From: Undaria pinnatifida
Taxonomy: Eukaryota; Sar; Phaeophyceae; Laminariales; Alariaceae
NCBI GenBank assembly: GCA_012845835.1
Contig: JABAKD010000013.1
Span: forward strand, 15,504,732 to 15,568,731
Reading direction: 5' to 3'
Length of the DNA stretch: 64,000 nt
The notes beneath the pieces were generated by a model that did not search any database, was not told where the DNA came from, and saw only the letters and a list, made by a program, of their open reading frames with translations. Of the stretch, positions 20,635-31,144 are shown piece by piece. Position numbers and translations under genes: made by a program. Position 1 is the stretch's first letter; every line of letters begins with the position of its first letter.

Positions 20635-21003
20635 TACCTACTGCTCATTACAGTAGATATCGATCGACCGTTTCACATACCTCTTGGGCAAACAATATGT
20701 ATCGATCGACACTTTCACGTACTTATTGGTCACAGTAATAGGTATCGATCTACGGTGCGACATAACTATTGTAAGAACAAATGTGCCGATTTATCATAAC
20801 CTATTGGTCGAAGAAATAGGTATCGATAGACAGATTAACACACCTATCTTAAGAACAATAGCCTATTGTACCAATTTCTCTGGACCTATTGGTCCAAGCA
20901 ATGGGTATCGATCGACAAATTCGCATACCTATCGAACGTGTGAATAGGTATCGATATGCAATACCCCAACCTATTGGCATTCAGTAGGCATCATCAATAG
21001 GCT
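20635..21003. repeat. Continuation of the CAATAGG / TATCGAT repeat field
   Basis: AATAGGTATCGATCGAC-like phrases recur every 55-65 bp, as at 17600-18760. The field ends abruptly at the satellite unit beginning at 21004. Confidence 0.7.
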
Positions 21004-21205
21004 ATTGTCCGAGGTGTGGAGGATAGGACCCCATCCACGGATCATAAATCCCTCGGTATCTCTACCACTCCAACACCCCGTGAACGAAAACGATGTTTTC
21101 CTGGATCGACACCGCCACGCACGGTGTGGAAATCCCACCGCCGCTGGCCGATCGCTGATTGGTTACGGCTCGTACATAGAGCCAGTGCAACCCGGGGAGG
21201 ATAAG
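21004..21205 (+). repeat. Single satellite unit
   Basis: ACCCCATCCACGGATCATAA, CTACCACTCCAACACC, CGCACGGTGTGGAAA and GCCGATCGCTGATTGGTTA match the 174-bp unit of the 15-kb array. Confidence 0.65.
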
Positions 21206-21489
21206 GGGGAAGCAGTACACAACACCATTAATACACCAATACGAAGCCTGCGCTTCCAGTTGACCGGGAAACGACCCAAACAGCAGCAGCACAGGCAGGC
21301 ACCACAGCGACAGCACGTCTTTCGCACCTCTTCTTGTACTGCTCTAGCGAGTGTGGCACGAAAGCGGCGATCCCCTGATACGATACCGTGACGAATGCAA
21401 CCGTTTCCGTGGATACACTCCACGACCTTTGCTTGGCGCAGCCCAATAAGAAAAAATAATGCGCGCGGACCGATTTTGCGCTTGTATTA

Positions 21490-21660
21490 TCGAAAATTAA
21501 AAATACACTACGACAACTGTGGGATCGGAGATGTCGTCCAACACATTTCTGCAAAGTGTTGTGCTGTGTGATGCTTCGATCGCGCGTGTTCCTGGGTGTG
21601 TGTCCTCATTAAGGATATAGGTCCGCGACTCCCCTTAGAACTAGCTTGTAATTAGCTTGA
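21490..21660 (-). mobile_element. MSFD element copy 5 (diverged, reverse)
   Basis: AAAAATACACT, GATCGGAGATGTCGTC, GTGTCCTCATTAAGGATATA and GCGACTCCCCTT keep the element order, but the ATG region is altered and the MSFD frame is lost. It is an old copy. Confidence 0.6.
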
Positions 21661-22726
21661 TAATCACACGAGGCATGCACTGACAGCTGAGTAGCACAAA
21701 TTAAGCAAGAGCGGAAAGCTGCACTGGTTAATGAAACGAACAAACGAAACGAGTCTGAAGGTGGGAACTGACGAAGAAAGCAAACCTTAACCCTATCACC
21801 AACGACTCTGAGAACTGCTAAGTGGGACTGGGTCCTGTAATCCCAATCACTAACTACTTGCGCCTCATTTCTTTATTATATACTCCGGAGTATATATATA
21901 TATCGTTTTCTTTAATCCTTTTAACTCGGCGATGCCTGTACCGTATACTGTTAACATGCAGGTATGGTAATAGAATGTCTTGATCCTACTGCAACCCTTA
22001 ACACGATAAACGCTTCCCAGGTACCTTGCACCATGGTATGTACTATGCACATGTTTGGTCGTATATAAATGTACTGGTAAATGCTTCATCCTGGAAGAAT
22101 ATCAAACCATGAGACGAAACAATACAGAGATTTTATCCGAAACATGCGGAGCCCGCCTTGATATTTTCTGCAATTAATTCTTGTTTTGTGGATCGATAAA
22201 TATCTACGCGAACTCGCAACACAACGCCCGCAACACAACGTACCTAGCACCTGGTATCATCACACCTTACAGCAGTACTACAGCACTACCAGTACCGTAT
22301 ATCAGGTGCACCCACAGGGCACCTAATAAGAAACCAGGTGAAAAGAAAAGCAGGCTGGCATCTACCAGAGTACCTGGTGCAAGAAATACGGAACACGTGC
22401 TGAAGTTGGCGTAGAAAGCATCCTCTCCCAAATAAGAAATCCAGACTGGGTAATATTTTTTGCGTTTGTTATTGTTACTAGAAGTTGTCCTGTGCTGCTG
22501 AACTACCGTCATCACCGAATACCTGGTACGTCATACGCACGGTAGCCCGCGGGTCGTTCCTCTCGGGTTGTCCTCCCTGCCCGAGTGCACATACAGTATT
22601 AATAGATTAATAGTACGTACAAGACGCCGAATAAGAAACGGGGTAATCAGGGAGCCAGGCTGGGATTTTCAGTCAATACGAAACAGGGTAGCGCTTGTAC
22701 TGAATTTGTTGTAGAACGCACCCTCT
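21661..22726. other. No gene recognised; degenerate repeat phrases
   Basis: Phrases such as AATAAGAAACC, AGCAGGCTGG and GCACCCTCTCC recur at 22320-22440 and 22620-22725, and again around 32830-32950 and 28845-28900. They suggest an old dispersed repeat of about 120 bp. A TATATATATAT stretch lies near 21890. Confidence 0.35.
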
Positions 22727-22799
22727 CCGTAACCGTAACCGTAACACCGAACCGTAACCGTAACCGTAACACCGAACCGTAACAAGGTAACCGTAACAA
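22727..22799. repeat. (CCGTAA)n microsatellite
   Basis: About ten units of CCGTAA with ACACCGAA interruptions. The unit is one base away from the telomere-like CCCTAA. Confidence 0.8.
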
Positions 22800-22889
22800 C
22801 AAACTCAGCCTGGGTCAATATATATCCGCCACATTAATAAACACTTCACGCACAGGATATCACCTCATTATCTTTCGAGAGCCATCCAT

Positions 22890-23202
22890 GCCGCTGTCCC
22901 CCCCCCCCCCCCCCCCGCCCCCACCCCCCACCTTCCCCCCCAACCCATCCCAACCCCACCCCCTCGAACACTCCACCCTCTCTTTACTCACTGATTGTAC
23001 GACTTACCCCAGGATATACATGATAAACTGATGTATTATTTCCAAAACCGTCACATTTATCCCCTCAAAATAATGTATAGTTTCCACGCACATATTAAGC
23101 TGCCCCCCCCTCCCCCCCCCGCCCCCAATAATATACTGGTGCCAAAACCGTCAGATTTATCCCCTCGAAAGAATTTATAACTTACATGCACAAATTGCCC
23201 CT

Positions 23203-23257
<55 letters not shown>

Positions 23258-23270
23258 AAACCCGCTCGCT
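22890..23270. repeat. C-tracts alternating with 105-bp monomers
   Basis: Runs of C at 22898-22917 and 23103-23120 and a 51-base run at 23204-23254 separate copies of a monomer containing GATTTATCCCCTC and CATGCACA. The monomer matches the 5' extension of MSFD copies 2 and 4 in reverse complement. The unit therefore appears to be the tandem 5' region of the MSFD element that follows directly. Confidence 0.7.
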
Positions 23271-23545
23271 TTTGATCAAAACCAGGCCCCCTTTCCCTTC
23301 ACAGCTGTCAGATTTTGTCCCCCTCAAAAACGGGTTTTATAGTTTCCGCGCACAGACTGACTAAAATCATCCTGTTGACCCTGATAGCTACACTGTAGTT
23401 GTAAGGGGAGTCGCCGATCTATATCCTTAATGAGGACACACAACTCGTAATGCGCGCGATCGGAGTATCACACACAGCTTGCAAAGATGAGTTTCGACGA
23501 AATCTTCGATCTCACAGCTGGAGTGTATTTTAATTTTTATAATAT
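23271..23545 (+). mobile_element. MSFD element copy 6 (long)
   Basis: TTTGATCAAAACCAGGCCCC leads into GGGTTTTATAGTTTCCGCGC, CTGTAGTTGTAAGGGGAGTC, TATATCCTTAATGAGGACA and an ATG at 23487. The frame reads MSFDEIFDLTAGVYFNFYNI and stays open for 68 codons beyond the element into unique DNA. Together with the C-tract monomers upstream it is the longest copy in the window. Confidence 0.78.
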
Positions 23546-23969
23546 ACTGAGTATATATTTTTCATTGGGTGTTCCGTACTCTACAGGCTTGTGTTCATTC
23601 ACCCATCCATATCCAACACGCCCAGTGTTCGTGAAGATTTTTCATTCTAGAGAGGTACAAGCTCTGTGTCCACAAACTACGCCGCGGAGATAGAGCCTCC
23701 TAGCTTGCCGTACCATGCAATGACAACCATACGGAGACGAAAAAAAAGTGGAACCTACATGGGTCTGGGGCTCTATATGGGACGTCGTCTGGGGCTCTAT
23801 ATGGGACGTCTTCGGCTTGAGGTTTGGGGGGAGCGATGGCCGTATCACAATATCACAGGCGTTTATTATGTAGACTACTAGTCTAGATTCTTGTACTATT
23901 CAATGGTTGCACCGATAATATCCCCACCCGCGCGGTACACGAGGTGCGGCTATACAGCAGCAGCATGAC
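23546..23969. other. Short direct repeat; no gene recognised
   Basis: CTGGGGCTCTATATGGGACG occurs twice in tandem at about 23766-23810 (27-bp unit). The MSFD frame from 23487 ends within this stretch. No other feature is supported. Confidence 0.4.
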
Positions 23970-24173
23970 GTGATTACACGCCAGCAATACGAAGGACAAC
24001 CTTGCACACCAGCCGATGCCACATGCTTCAAGTCTCCTCTGCGTCGGCTTCTGGGAGAGCTGCTTCCTGTATGGCACCTAATTAGCCGAAAGTTGCGGTT
24101 TTCCGGCAATATCAGTCGCCTCTGCGTATGTATAAGGCAGGCATACCGGGGAGGAAAAAACAAAGTAGTTGAT
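23970..24173 (+). CDS. Candidate internal exon, unknown product
   Basis: The plus strand is open here and encodes a protein-like stretch (for example PADATCFKSPLRRLLGELLP followed by a Lys/Arg-rich end). It stops at a consensus donor: GTTGAT then GTAAGT at 24174, in phase 0. A possible acceptor, CAGCAGCAG, lies just upstream near 23960. I recognise no domain. A longer minus-strand frame (23900-24442) overlaps but has no splice support, so the plus strand is preferred. The next exon was not identified. It could still be chance. Confidence 0.3.
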
Positions 24174-25549
24174 GTAAGTGCATTGCTGTAAGAGTTCAAC
24201 GCAACAGCGGCGCTCAACCCGCTTTGAGCAGCGTGTGTACGAATGTGTGCAGGTCGGTTCGTTGCATCACCCAGGTACGTGGCGCATTCCGATGTACGTC
24301 CGAAGCCAGTTCTTCGGTAATTATTTCTGGTAAACAGCAACGAGGAAATAATGTTCTGCTTGGTGATAATGTGCTGTGACCGACTTTGTCGGTACCGTTG
24401 TGATTTATCATGAACCGTACCTGGGGCATATGTTTGGTTCAAGTCTCAGTTGGTGGTGAGTGGTAAAGCCTGTATGCCCTCCCTCCAGGCATATGTACAC
24501 GTATGAACACAACGTAGACCCTGGGATATTTGCAGGGAATTGCTTTTGTTACATACCCTGGTATTCTATATGGTTGTGCCCTTATGGTGTGGGAGAGCGG
24601 CGGGAAATCTTCGAATAGGGACTGTACGTCGGGGAAAACCCGCAATTACAAGTGTAGGTCATCTGACTGTAGGTCGGTGGCTAGCGCAGGCTGATGCCAT
24701 CTTTCTTTAAAATATTAACACCGGCAATTCAATTGTCGTATGATTCAGCCCGTTGTCACGAAAGGGGACGAGGAGTCTTCGAGCGGGGAAATAGCCAGCA
24801 GTAGTTCCCCGACCCCACGCGCAAACGCGAAAGCAAACGCAAATCAAATACGATCCAAAGTTTATACGGTATCCGACACTACACTATGCTGCTATTAATA
24901 ATCATCTTGGCACCCATGGCATGTGTCTCTCGATAGAATAATCGAGAAGAAGACTGGTCTTCTTGCAGTGTCATCATACGATAGGGCATGCTATGCTCGT
25001 GCCGTTCAACTCCCTGCGTTGGAATTCTACAGTAGCGGCATCACCCCCTATCAATAGCATATCAATAGCCTATAAAATAGCCTATTAATAAATAGCAGCG
25101 GGCCTTGTTCTAGCTGATGATGCTGCAATTGTAATTTATACAAGATTCCCCTTCGGGAAGTGCCCAGGGGAGTTGCGCAAGAACGAATACTCGGTATTTT
25201 TTCCGTCTGAAGTCCCAATAGGTAGCTACCAATAGGGTTAATTGACCCTGGTGCGGCCCGTTTATATCGACCAAAAACACGCGAGAAGTGCCACACAATC
25301 AAACGTGTACGAGTAAGGAGAGGGTACGGCCGTACGCCTACCCCTATGTTTTTAGTATTGCGCCTCGGATATCCCGCTTACCCCTTCAAAAGTTCCCCCT
25401 TAGCCCGGGCTGATTCGTGAAGCCGATCCTGTAGATATTTTTGTCGCTTGTTTTCGACAGATTGTTCCCCTTCAACTCCTTTGGGGCTCAATCACGTTAA
25501 CAACACGAACACTAGAAAAACCGTTTTTTCAACCGTCTAGTAGTCCAGT
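24174..25549. other. No confident gene
   Basis: Minus-strand frames at 24439-24645 (PDVQSLFEDFPPL...) and 25110-25298 (YWDFRRKKYRVF) have protein-like composition. Each lacks a start and splice support, so I leave them unassigned. CCTATTAATAAATAGC near 25080 is AT-rich and CAATAGG-like. Confidence 0.25.
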
Positions 25550-25699
25550 ATGAGCGTGGAGCAGTACGAGGTTTGTCGTGCGTTCCTTCAACCGTCGCTC
25601 AGACACAATACACACCTGTTATCACCCTGCCCAGCCGCCCGCGTTAAGACGTGTGGCCGATTCTGCAATCGTCATTTTTCGCTATTCTGTATTCTATAT
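25550..25699 (+). CDS. Possible first exon, unknown product
   Basis: An ATG at 25550 (context CAGTATGAGC) opens a frame that starts MSVEQYEVCRAFLQPSLRHN and runs into the microsatellite at 25700. A GT at the microsatellite start could serve as donor, but the context is poor. No domain is recognised. Composition before the microsatellite is protein-like and there is no other evidence. Confidence 0.18.
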
Positions 25700-25838
25700 G
25701 GTATATTGTACATTGTATATTGTGTATTGTGTATTGTGTATTGTATATTGTATATTGTATATTTTATATTGTATATTGTATATTGTATATTGTATATTGT
25801 ATCTTGTATCTTGTATATTGTATATTGTATATATATAG
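25700..25838. repeat. (TATATTG)n heptamer microsatellite
   Basis: About nineteen units of TATATTG or close variants (TGTATTG, TATCTTG). The Ile/Tyr/Cys-rich frames across it are artefacts. Confidence 0.9.
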
Positions 25839-26017
25839 TATATTCAAGTCCCCACGGGGTTAATAAAGTGATTCTGCAGCGCTACAAAGTATACTGAGCG
25901 AAAAACCTAAAACGCACTATCTATATCAACTGTCGCTGCTGCTGTTGTCGCTTGTAGTCAGCAAACAACGACATCTACAGTACTCTACCAGTACAGTACT
26001 CGTCGCTATGGTATAGT

Positions 26018-26145
26018 ATATCTAGTATCGTATAGTATAGTATAGTATCGTATAGTATAGTATAGTATAGTATAGTATAGTATAGTATAGTATAGTACAG
26101 TATAGTATAGTACCAGGTACAGTATAGTATACTATAGTGTACTAT
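26018..26145. repeat. (TATAG)n pentamer microsatellite
   Basis: About twenty units of TATAG with a few CGTATAG variants, interrupted by TACCAGGTAC at 26111-26120. It lies directly against the 3' end of MSFD copy 7. Confidence 0.88.
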
Positions 26146-26240
26146 ACTATAAAAAAATGAAAATACACTCAGCTGTGAGATCGAATATTTTGTCGATTCT
26201 CATCTCTGCAAGCTGTGTGTGATACTCCGATCGCGTATAT
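26146..26240 (-). mobile_element. MSFD element copy 7 (short, reverse)
   Basis: Only the 3' part is present, from GATCGGAGTATC to the AT-rich end. A one-base loss in the CAGCTGGAG section shifts the frame (MRIDKIFDLTAECIF). Its 3' end lies in the TATAG microsatellite. Confidence 0.68.
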
Positions 26241-26249
26241 CTCGTGACC

Positions 26250-26884
26250 AAGTACGTATGCGGATGGAGTGTGCCATACTGTCATTTCCGTACGTTCGCA
26301 ATATTCCAATGAAGAGGGCAACACTAGTATTACTGTGCACCAGTGTGTGTATGTATTACCGTACACCAGTGTGCAACTAGTTCGGTATACCACCTGGTAG
26401 CAATGCTGTTGCGCGTCCGGCCTACCCTTCACCATGCCCAGCGACACTTCTCCACTAGAGGTTTGTATCCAGCGCACAACGTAAGGATAATCCTTGTAGC
26501 TATAATATATTCGGTCGAGAGTGCAACACGATTATCGCAGGCAACAGGCCAATGAAGAGTGCAATGAAGAGCGCAACATTGTTATTGCCGTAGACCTGTG
26601 TGTAACACTGTTGTTACCGTACACAGTGCGTAACACTGTTATTACCGCACACCAGCGTGTAAAAATGGTGTTGCGCGCCTGCCCCTCCCTCCCTCATGCT
26701 GCTCGCAGCTATAACGCAAGAAGTGTTCCAATCGAGAGTGCAACACTGTTTGCCTATATATTTAGATACAATATGCGCGGTATGCCAATGGAGAATGCAA
26801 CACTAACACCATAGACCAGTGTGCTACTGTTTCGGTTGTCAAGTATGCCAATGAAGAACAGTGCAACATTAAAACCGCACTGTA
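26250..26884. repeat. Degenerate tandem repeat of ~100-230 bp
   Basis: The phrases GCCAATGAAGAGTGCAA, ACACTGTTATTACCG, ACACCAGTGTG and TGTTGCGCG recur three to five times in loose order. No credible gene is seen. Confidence 0.6.
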
Positions 26885-27066
26885 CAATTTAATGCGGGTC
26901 GAAGAGGGGAAAAATGCTGAGTTCTTCTCGTGATAAAAATGAAGGCACGCACCTATCGGGGAGGGGGGAGGAGGGCCCGCTATGTGACCCCGGATCTGAG
27001 TTACCAGTGGGAGGGAGGGCGAGAGTAGCGCGAGGATAATAAATGTGATGAAAAAAAAATTGTGCA
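26885..27066 (+). mobile_element. SINE-2 copy 4 (5'-truncated)
   Basis: The head with the A- and B-boxes is missing. The match begins near ATGCGGGTCGAAGAGG and keeps GCCCGCTATGTGACCCCGG, ATCTGAGTTA and the final A-run. 5' truncation with an intact 3' end fits target-primed reverse transcription. Confidence 0.65.
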
Positions 27067-27235
27067 ATTATTGATGTTGCCCGTCTGCCCCCGCCTCCGT
27101 CTCCTTCGCCCAGCCTAACCCTGTGAGAGAGAAGGAAGCTACGCCAAACACAAACACCGAGGAGAACGAGCGAGAGAACCATTGGCATAAGCTAATCACC
27201 ACGAAAGGTCTAACGATACGGTCGGCAATATTGTC

Positions 27236-27526
27236 ATGGAGGTTTCGCCGCCTACACCACCCCCGGAGAAAAGCCGCCGCGTCCGCAAACACCGGGAACG
27301 TAACGTTCCAACCAGGGGAAAATGTGGACCAATGGGGGGACTCCTTGGCGACTGCATGCCAACAGGGCAAGAGGTGGACGACACCAAGAGGGGTCGCAGA
27401 GCCAGAATAAACCGCAAAAAGCTCGCGAAAGCCCCTCAAAGCGACGAGAATGACTTGTGCCGCAAGCTGAAGTCTTTTTTTTGCCACGAGCCCAATAGGA
27501 AGGTTGGGTTCGACGACAAGCCTACG
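27236..27526 (+). CDS. Candidate first coding exon, basic unknown protein
   Basis: An ATG at 27236 (context GTCATGGAG) opens 97 codons ending at a good donor, CCTACG then GTGAGA at 27527. The peptide starts MEVSPPTPPPEKSRRVRK. It has a basic middle (TKRGRRARINRKKLAK), two Cys near the end and finishes GFDDKPT. The proline patch followed by basic clusters would suit a nuclear or nucleic-acid-binding protein, but no domain is recognised. A minus-strand frame overlaps it (27068-27619) and lacks splice support. The downstream exon was not found; the following 400 bp are AT-rich repeat and MSFD copy 8. The call rests on composition, start and donor. Confidence 0.4.
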
Positions 27527-27734
27527 GTGAGAATATTTTAACGAATGCTTAATGCCGTTGTCGTTTTGGTGAAGAAACGGTGAAGAAACGGTGAAGAAAG
27601 AGGCAGCCAGACAAGCCACGATGTTAGTAGCGCCTTGGGGCCGACCTGTACCTATCCAATTGAGGGGCCCTTGAACAGTAGTCCAAAATCGTTACACTTC
27701 CCTTTGTGGTTTGGGACAGTATTCGTTGCATACC

Positions 27735-27911
27735 TAATAATCACAACTAATAGTATCTAATAGTACCATATATTAAGAGTAGTATGCAATAGTACCATGT
27801 ATTGAGAGTAGTATATAATATTACCAAATAATATTAAGAGTAGTATACAATATTACCTAATAACATTAAGAGTTGTACCAAACAGTACTTAATATCAATA
27901 GTAGTATCTAC
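27735..27911. repeat. AT-rich tandem repeat (~45 bp unit)
   Basis: ATTAAGAGTAGTATACAATA and close variants repeat about five times. The repeat runs directly into the AT-rich 3' end of MSFD copy 8. Confidence 0.7.
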
Positions 27912-28039
27912 AATTAAAAAAATTAAAATACACTCCAGCTGTGAGATCGAATGTTTTGTCGAAACTCATCTTTGCAAGCTGTGTGTGATACTCCGATCGC
28001 GCCTATTACGGGTTGTGTGTCCTCATTAAGGATATAGGT
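27912..28039 (-). mobile_element. MSFD element copy 8 (reverse)
   Basis: It extends from the AT-rich 3' end to AAGGATATAGGT, where it is 5'-truncated. The minus frame reads MSFDKTFDLTAGVYF, one substitution from the common version. Confidence 0.72.
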
Positions 28040-28460
28040 AATGTTATAGTACCTAATATATACTTTAAATAGCATCGAATACTACCTAGGCCGTGGGGTT
28101 GCTAATGACTATCGAATACAAAGTCAGTTTTTGGTTTGAGGACAAGAGCTCCTGACGTCAAGTCAGGTCAGCTCAGCTCAATCAAGCCAGGAGCCCCGGA
28201 AATTTTGAGATGCTACCCGTAGCGTATCACGCGTATCGTATCGTATGACCAAAAATCCTGACAACTTTTGCGTTTTACGTTACGGTATCGTGCGGCGTCT
28301 TTTTTCGTGCGGTGCGCACAACTGCACGAAGACACAACAGCTACTTCGATTTCCACGCTAGCTATCGAAACCCGCACCGAATTGCGTGGTTATCAGCCGC
28401 GTCAAACCGACCAGCATGCCAGATTCCACACAGCGGATGCATACCTTGGACTGTTGTAGC
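28040..28460. other. No gene recognised
   Basis: The stretch contains CAGGTCAGCTCAGCTCAATC near 28165 and ACGCGTATCGTATCGTATG near 28230, both low complexity. No supported gene is seen. Confidence 0.35.
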
Positions 28461-28759
28461 CGGTCGCCCCGGTGGCGTGTCAGGTTATCCTCGAGCCCGG
28501 TATAGGTCAGTTTCGTGAGTTCGAGCCCCGCCGAGTGCATACTCGCATAAATTCGTTGGGACATTTTCTTGTACTCAAATTGACTTGCGGAAAGCGCGAG
28601 AGCGTGAGTTAGCAACATTCGATGAAAAATCGACGAGCAGTGGGAGTGCTGAACCCTATGCGCGATAAAAATTGAAAGCAAGAACCGGGGGGGAAAAAAG
28701 ACGACACCTGTGACCACGGCTTGTCCAGAAGCTGGAAAGTAGAATTGTGCGAAAAAAAA
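28461..28759 (+). mobile_element. SINE-1 copy 4 (best preserved)
   Basis: CGGTCGCCCCGG is followed by A-box TGGCGTGTCAGG (28473-28484) and B-box GAGTTCGAGCCC (28517-28528). The body matches 4804-5102 and the reverse copies, ending GGAAAGTAGAATTGTGCG and an A-run. It is the clearest example of the family. Confidence 0.78.
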
Positions 28760-29387
28760 GAAGAAAAGACTACATATTTGGTTCTAGTGCGGGACTGCTG
28801 TGTTGTAGAAGAACGGTGCCTTCAAAGCCATTGGCAGTACGGTACAGAGCACCCAATAAAAATATAGGTACCCGGCGATCCTTGGCTTCTTACACGGGAG
28901 AGAGCGCGTTTTACACTAACTTCAGTGCAACGGGTCCAGTATTTCTTGTATTCTTGCGAGTATCATCTTGCCTTTCTTACCACCCTGTTTCTTAATACTA
29001 TAGTCTAAAGTCTATAGACCTCCTTAACTGCTATAGTATAGTCTAATGGTTGGCGTCAATCCGTGCAGAATATACCACCTCTTGAGCCTAGCGCATAACA
29101 CGCGAGACAGCACACTGTTTCAGCGCGTGTTTCCTCCAAGAACAAGAGGGGTACACAATACGAAGACGGCGGTTTCGGGAACATACCGTGGAGATCTTTC
29201 CATAGATGCATCCTTCGGTGTTTATACTCTCCTCGGTGTTGAAAAAATCAGCTTGAAGTTGTGTTTGAGGGTGTGTGTTTAACTTGCGTGATATACGGCG
29301 TTCATTCTATTCCGGCTGGACGAAGCTGATCCCAACTCCAGCAGACCTTGGCATACAATAACTAACTGATAGCGTCTAAAGTAGAGC
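28760..29387. other. No confident gene
   Basis: A plus-strand frame at 29046-29282 (starts MVGVNPCRIYHLL) is protein-like but unsupported. Phrases near 28850-28930 echo the degenerate repeat at 22.3 and 32.8 kb. Confidence 0.25.
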
Positions 29388-29621
29388 TTACAGCGTCGCC
29401 CATGGGTACGCACACCCTGCAGAATGCTCGACAGTCGAATGCTCGTCGCCAGGAGGAGGCAAGGCGTGTGACGCATCTGCTTTGGTGTTTTCACTTCTGT
29501 TAGGTTTGTATTTGTATGTGCTGCATTTGAAGAAACGTGCATGTAACACATAAGCCGCCACCATGTAATCGATGAATCGTTCTTGTTCTAAGTCTGTCGC
29601 CCGAAGAAAACACCCCACCAC
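29388..29621 (-). CDS. Protein-like open frame, unknown; possibly a terminal exon
   Basis: The minus strand encodes about 77 residues ending at a stop at 29388. The central part (DLEQERFIDYMVAAYVLHAR) and the Lys/Tyr-rich stretch after it look like a real protein, and the last third is Pro/His/Ser-rich. An in-frame ATG lies at the Met of this motif. No acceptor could be fixed and no family is recognised. A remnant of a transposon protein is a possible alternative. It lies back-to-back with the plus-strand candidates from 29.7 kb. Confidence 0.28.
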   Translation of the reverse strand: MVGCFLRATDLEQERFIDYMVAAYVLHARFFKCSTYKYKPNRSENTKADASHALPPPGDEHSTVEHSAGCAYPWATL

Positions 29622-30054
29622 GAAAGAAACACCCTACCAAAAAGCTGAAGGAGCAACATTGATTTATACGTCTTCCCGGGATATAGTCCAAGTATAGTAG
29701 AAGAATACAAGGAGGTAAAGATGATCGGATGCATGAGGCAAAGGAGGAGTGGGCTGGTGCGCGAATCATCCAAGCTTGTCTCCCGCAGTGTTACCATGAC
29801 CACACAGTTTATCGAATTACTGCGGAAACACTCCACAAGGACCGACAGAAACATTCCCCTTATCGTCCTTGGTCTTGTTGTTGTTACTACAGTGTTGTTA
29901 CTTCAGTGTTGCTATTGTTACTGTTCTCTTTACTTGTATTGTTACTGCTGCTGCTATTGGTGCCGTTGTTGTTGTTGTTGTATTTTCGGAATTGGCGCCC
30001 GTTTGGTCCGGTGCTACTACGCCCCCCCACGGTTTGATTTGACTTCACCCATAG

Positions 30055-30160
30055 GTAGGACTTCACCTGGTTTTTGTGACGCTCCACTTGGGACGGTCTA
30101 CAACCCCTCAACAGCTTACCCTGAGATGAAAATCAAGCTGCGGCCCGATGAACGATTCCA
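30055..30160 (+). CDS. Candidate exon upstream of the KREAF-family exon
   Basis: After an acceptor-like CACCCATAG, the plus strand encodes a protein-like stretch that includes DAPLGTVYNPSTAYPEMKIK and ends at ...DERF. A GTAATA at 30161 could be the donor. The CAA microsatellite follows. Joining this donor directly to the acceptor at 30582 would create a stop, so either another junction is used or these two exons are not adjacent. Upstream, two overlapping plus frames start near 29721 and 29729, and I cannot choose between them. Confidence 0.33.
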
Positions 30161-30162
30161 GT

Positions 30163-30243
30163 AATAACAACAATAACAACAACAATAACAATAGCAATAT
30201 CAACACCAACAAGACCAACAAGACCAACAACAACAACAACAAC
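30163..30243. repeat. (CAA)n microsatellite
   Basis: AACAACAATAACAACAAC-type sequence follows the candidate exon at 30160. It lies in what would be an intron. Confidence 0.8.
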
Positions 30244-30582
30244 GTCGGCTAGTGCCAGCGTTGAGGAGCCCCGTCAGTCAGATATACTTTAACCACTGCT
30301 GCCCCTACCGTCTGGCATAATGTACCCAATATGAGTGGTCACATTCTGCGTCTTTTGATTGCGGCCTGCTGTGACTTTGGAGGTTGGCATCAAACCAACA
30401 CCGTCCCTGTCCCTGATCACTGGCCGTACTTGGTGCCTGGCCAACTACGTTCCGTTTCCTGTCTCTAGAAGTTGGTGTCAAAACCAACTTACACCTTCCC
30501 TTTTCCTGTATCTCTGACCTTGCGTGGTGTCTACCCAATACCGTCCGTCCCGTTTCCCGTGTCTCTCCGTTAATTGTTTCAG

Positions 30583-30984
30583 GTTCTCCTGATCGAGAGC
30601 ACGCGGGAGCGATTCCCGCCGACGATCAGGGGGATCGAGCTGAAGCGAGAAGCCTTCTGGACGGTGTGGGAGGTCCGACAAAACAGGAGAAAATGGAATA
30701 GGCATACCGATGCCCACAAGGAGGAATCCACCGGCTTCAGCTGCGACTGCAAGGAATGCCAGGCGGAAGGGGAAGACCCCGACTTTGTGCCATTCGACCG
30801 CCTCGGAATCCACAAGATGCTCCAAGCTCTCTCCGAGGGAGACACTCTGCCACTGCCGCCGCCTAAGACAAGTGATGGGAAAAAGAGGTTGCCGCTGCCG
30901 GCTGTAGCAAGCGATGGGAAAATAGGAGTACCGCGGGCGGTTGTAAAAGGTGGTGGGAATGCGAGAGTATCTGATTCAGAGTGA
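30583..30984 (+). CDS. Last exon of an unrecognised CxCxxC protein family, member 1
   Basis: The acceptor TTAATTGTTTCAG ends at 30582, and the exon reads in phase 0 from VLLIESTRERF to a stop at 30984 (133 residues). It shows KREAFWTVWEV, then CDCKEC (CxCxxC), an acidic patch, and a Pro/Lys-rich tail with three related repeats around SDGK. The exon at 36098-36394 on the minus strand begins at the same point (EVLIES after CAG) and shares KREAF and CGCPCC with nearly the same spacing (28 against 29 residues), so this is a real family. The three Cys suggest metal or redox chemistry, but that is inference. Two short phrases (GATTCAGAGTGATGTA-like) recur downstream in the likely 3' region. Confidence 0.55.
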   Translation, partial: VLLIESTRERFPPTIRGIELKREAFWTVWEVRQNRRKWNRHTDAHKEESTGFSCDCKECQAEGEDPDFVPFDRLGIHKMLQALSEGDTLPLPPPKTSDGKKRLPLPAVASDGKIGVPRAVVKGGGNARVSDSE

Positions 30985-31144
30985 TGTATATTTTGGGGTT
31001 CTTGAACCACGGACACACCTTCTGTGCGACCGTCGACTGTAATATGCGATGGAGAAACGAGACGAGACCGTCTCAGTCAGAGTGATGTAGAACATGGGGG
31101 TGTTGGGTCAGAGACTCGAAGCTAAAATAAACATGATGTTGGTG

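Noticed and set aside
23900-24442. A 180-codon minus-strand frame
   Set aside because: It has an ATG but no splice or domain support, and the plus strand in the same place has a consensus GTAAGT donor; not called.
24439-24645. Retrotransposon polymerase-like fragment (FEDFPPL...)
   Set aside because: The resemblance is to a short, common pattern only; no catalytic motif is present.
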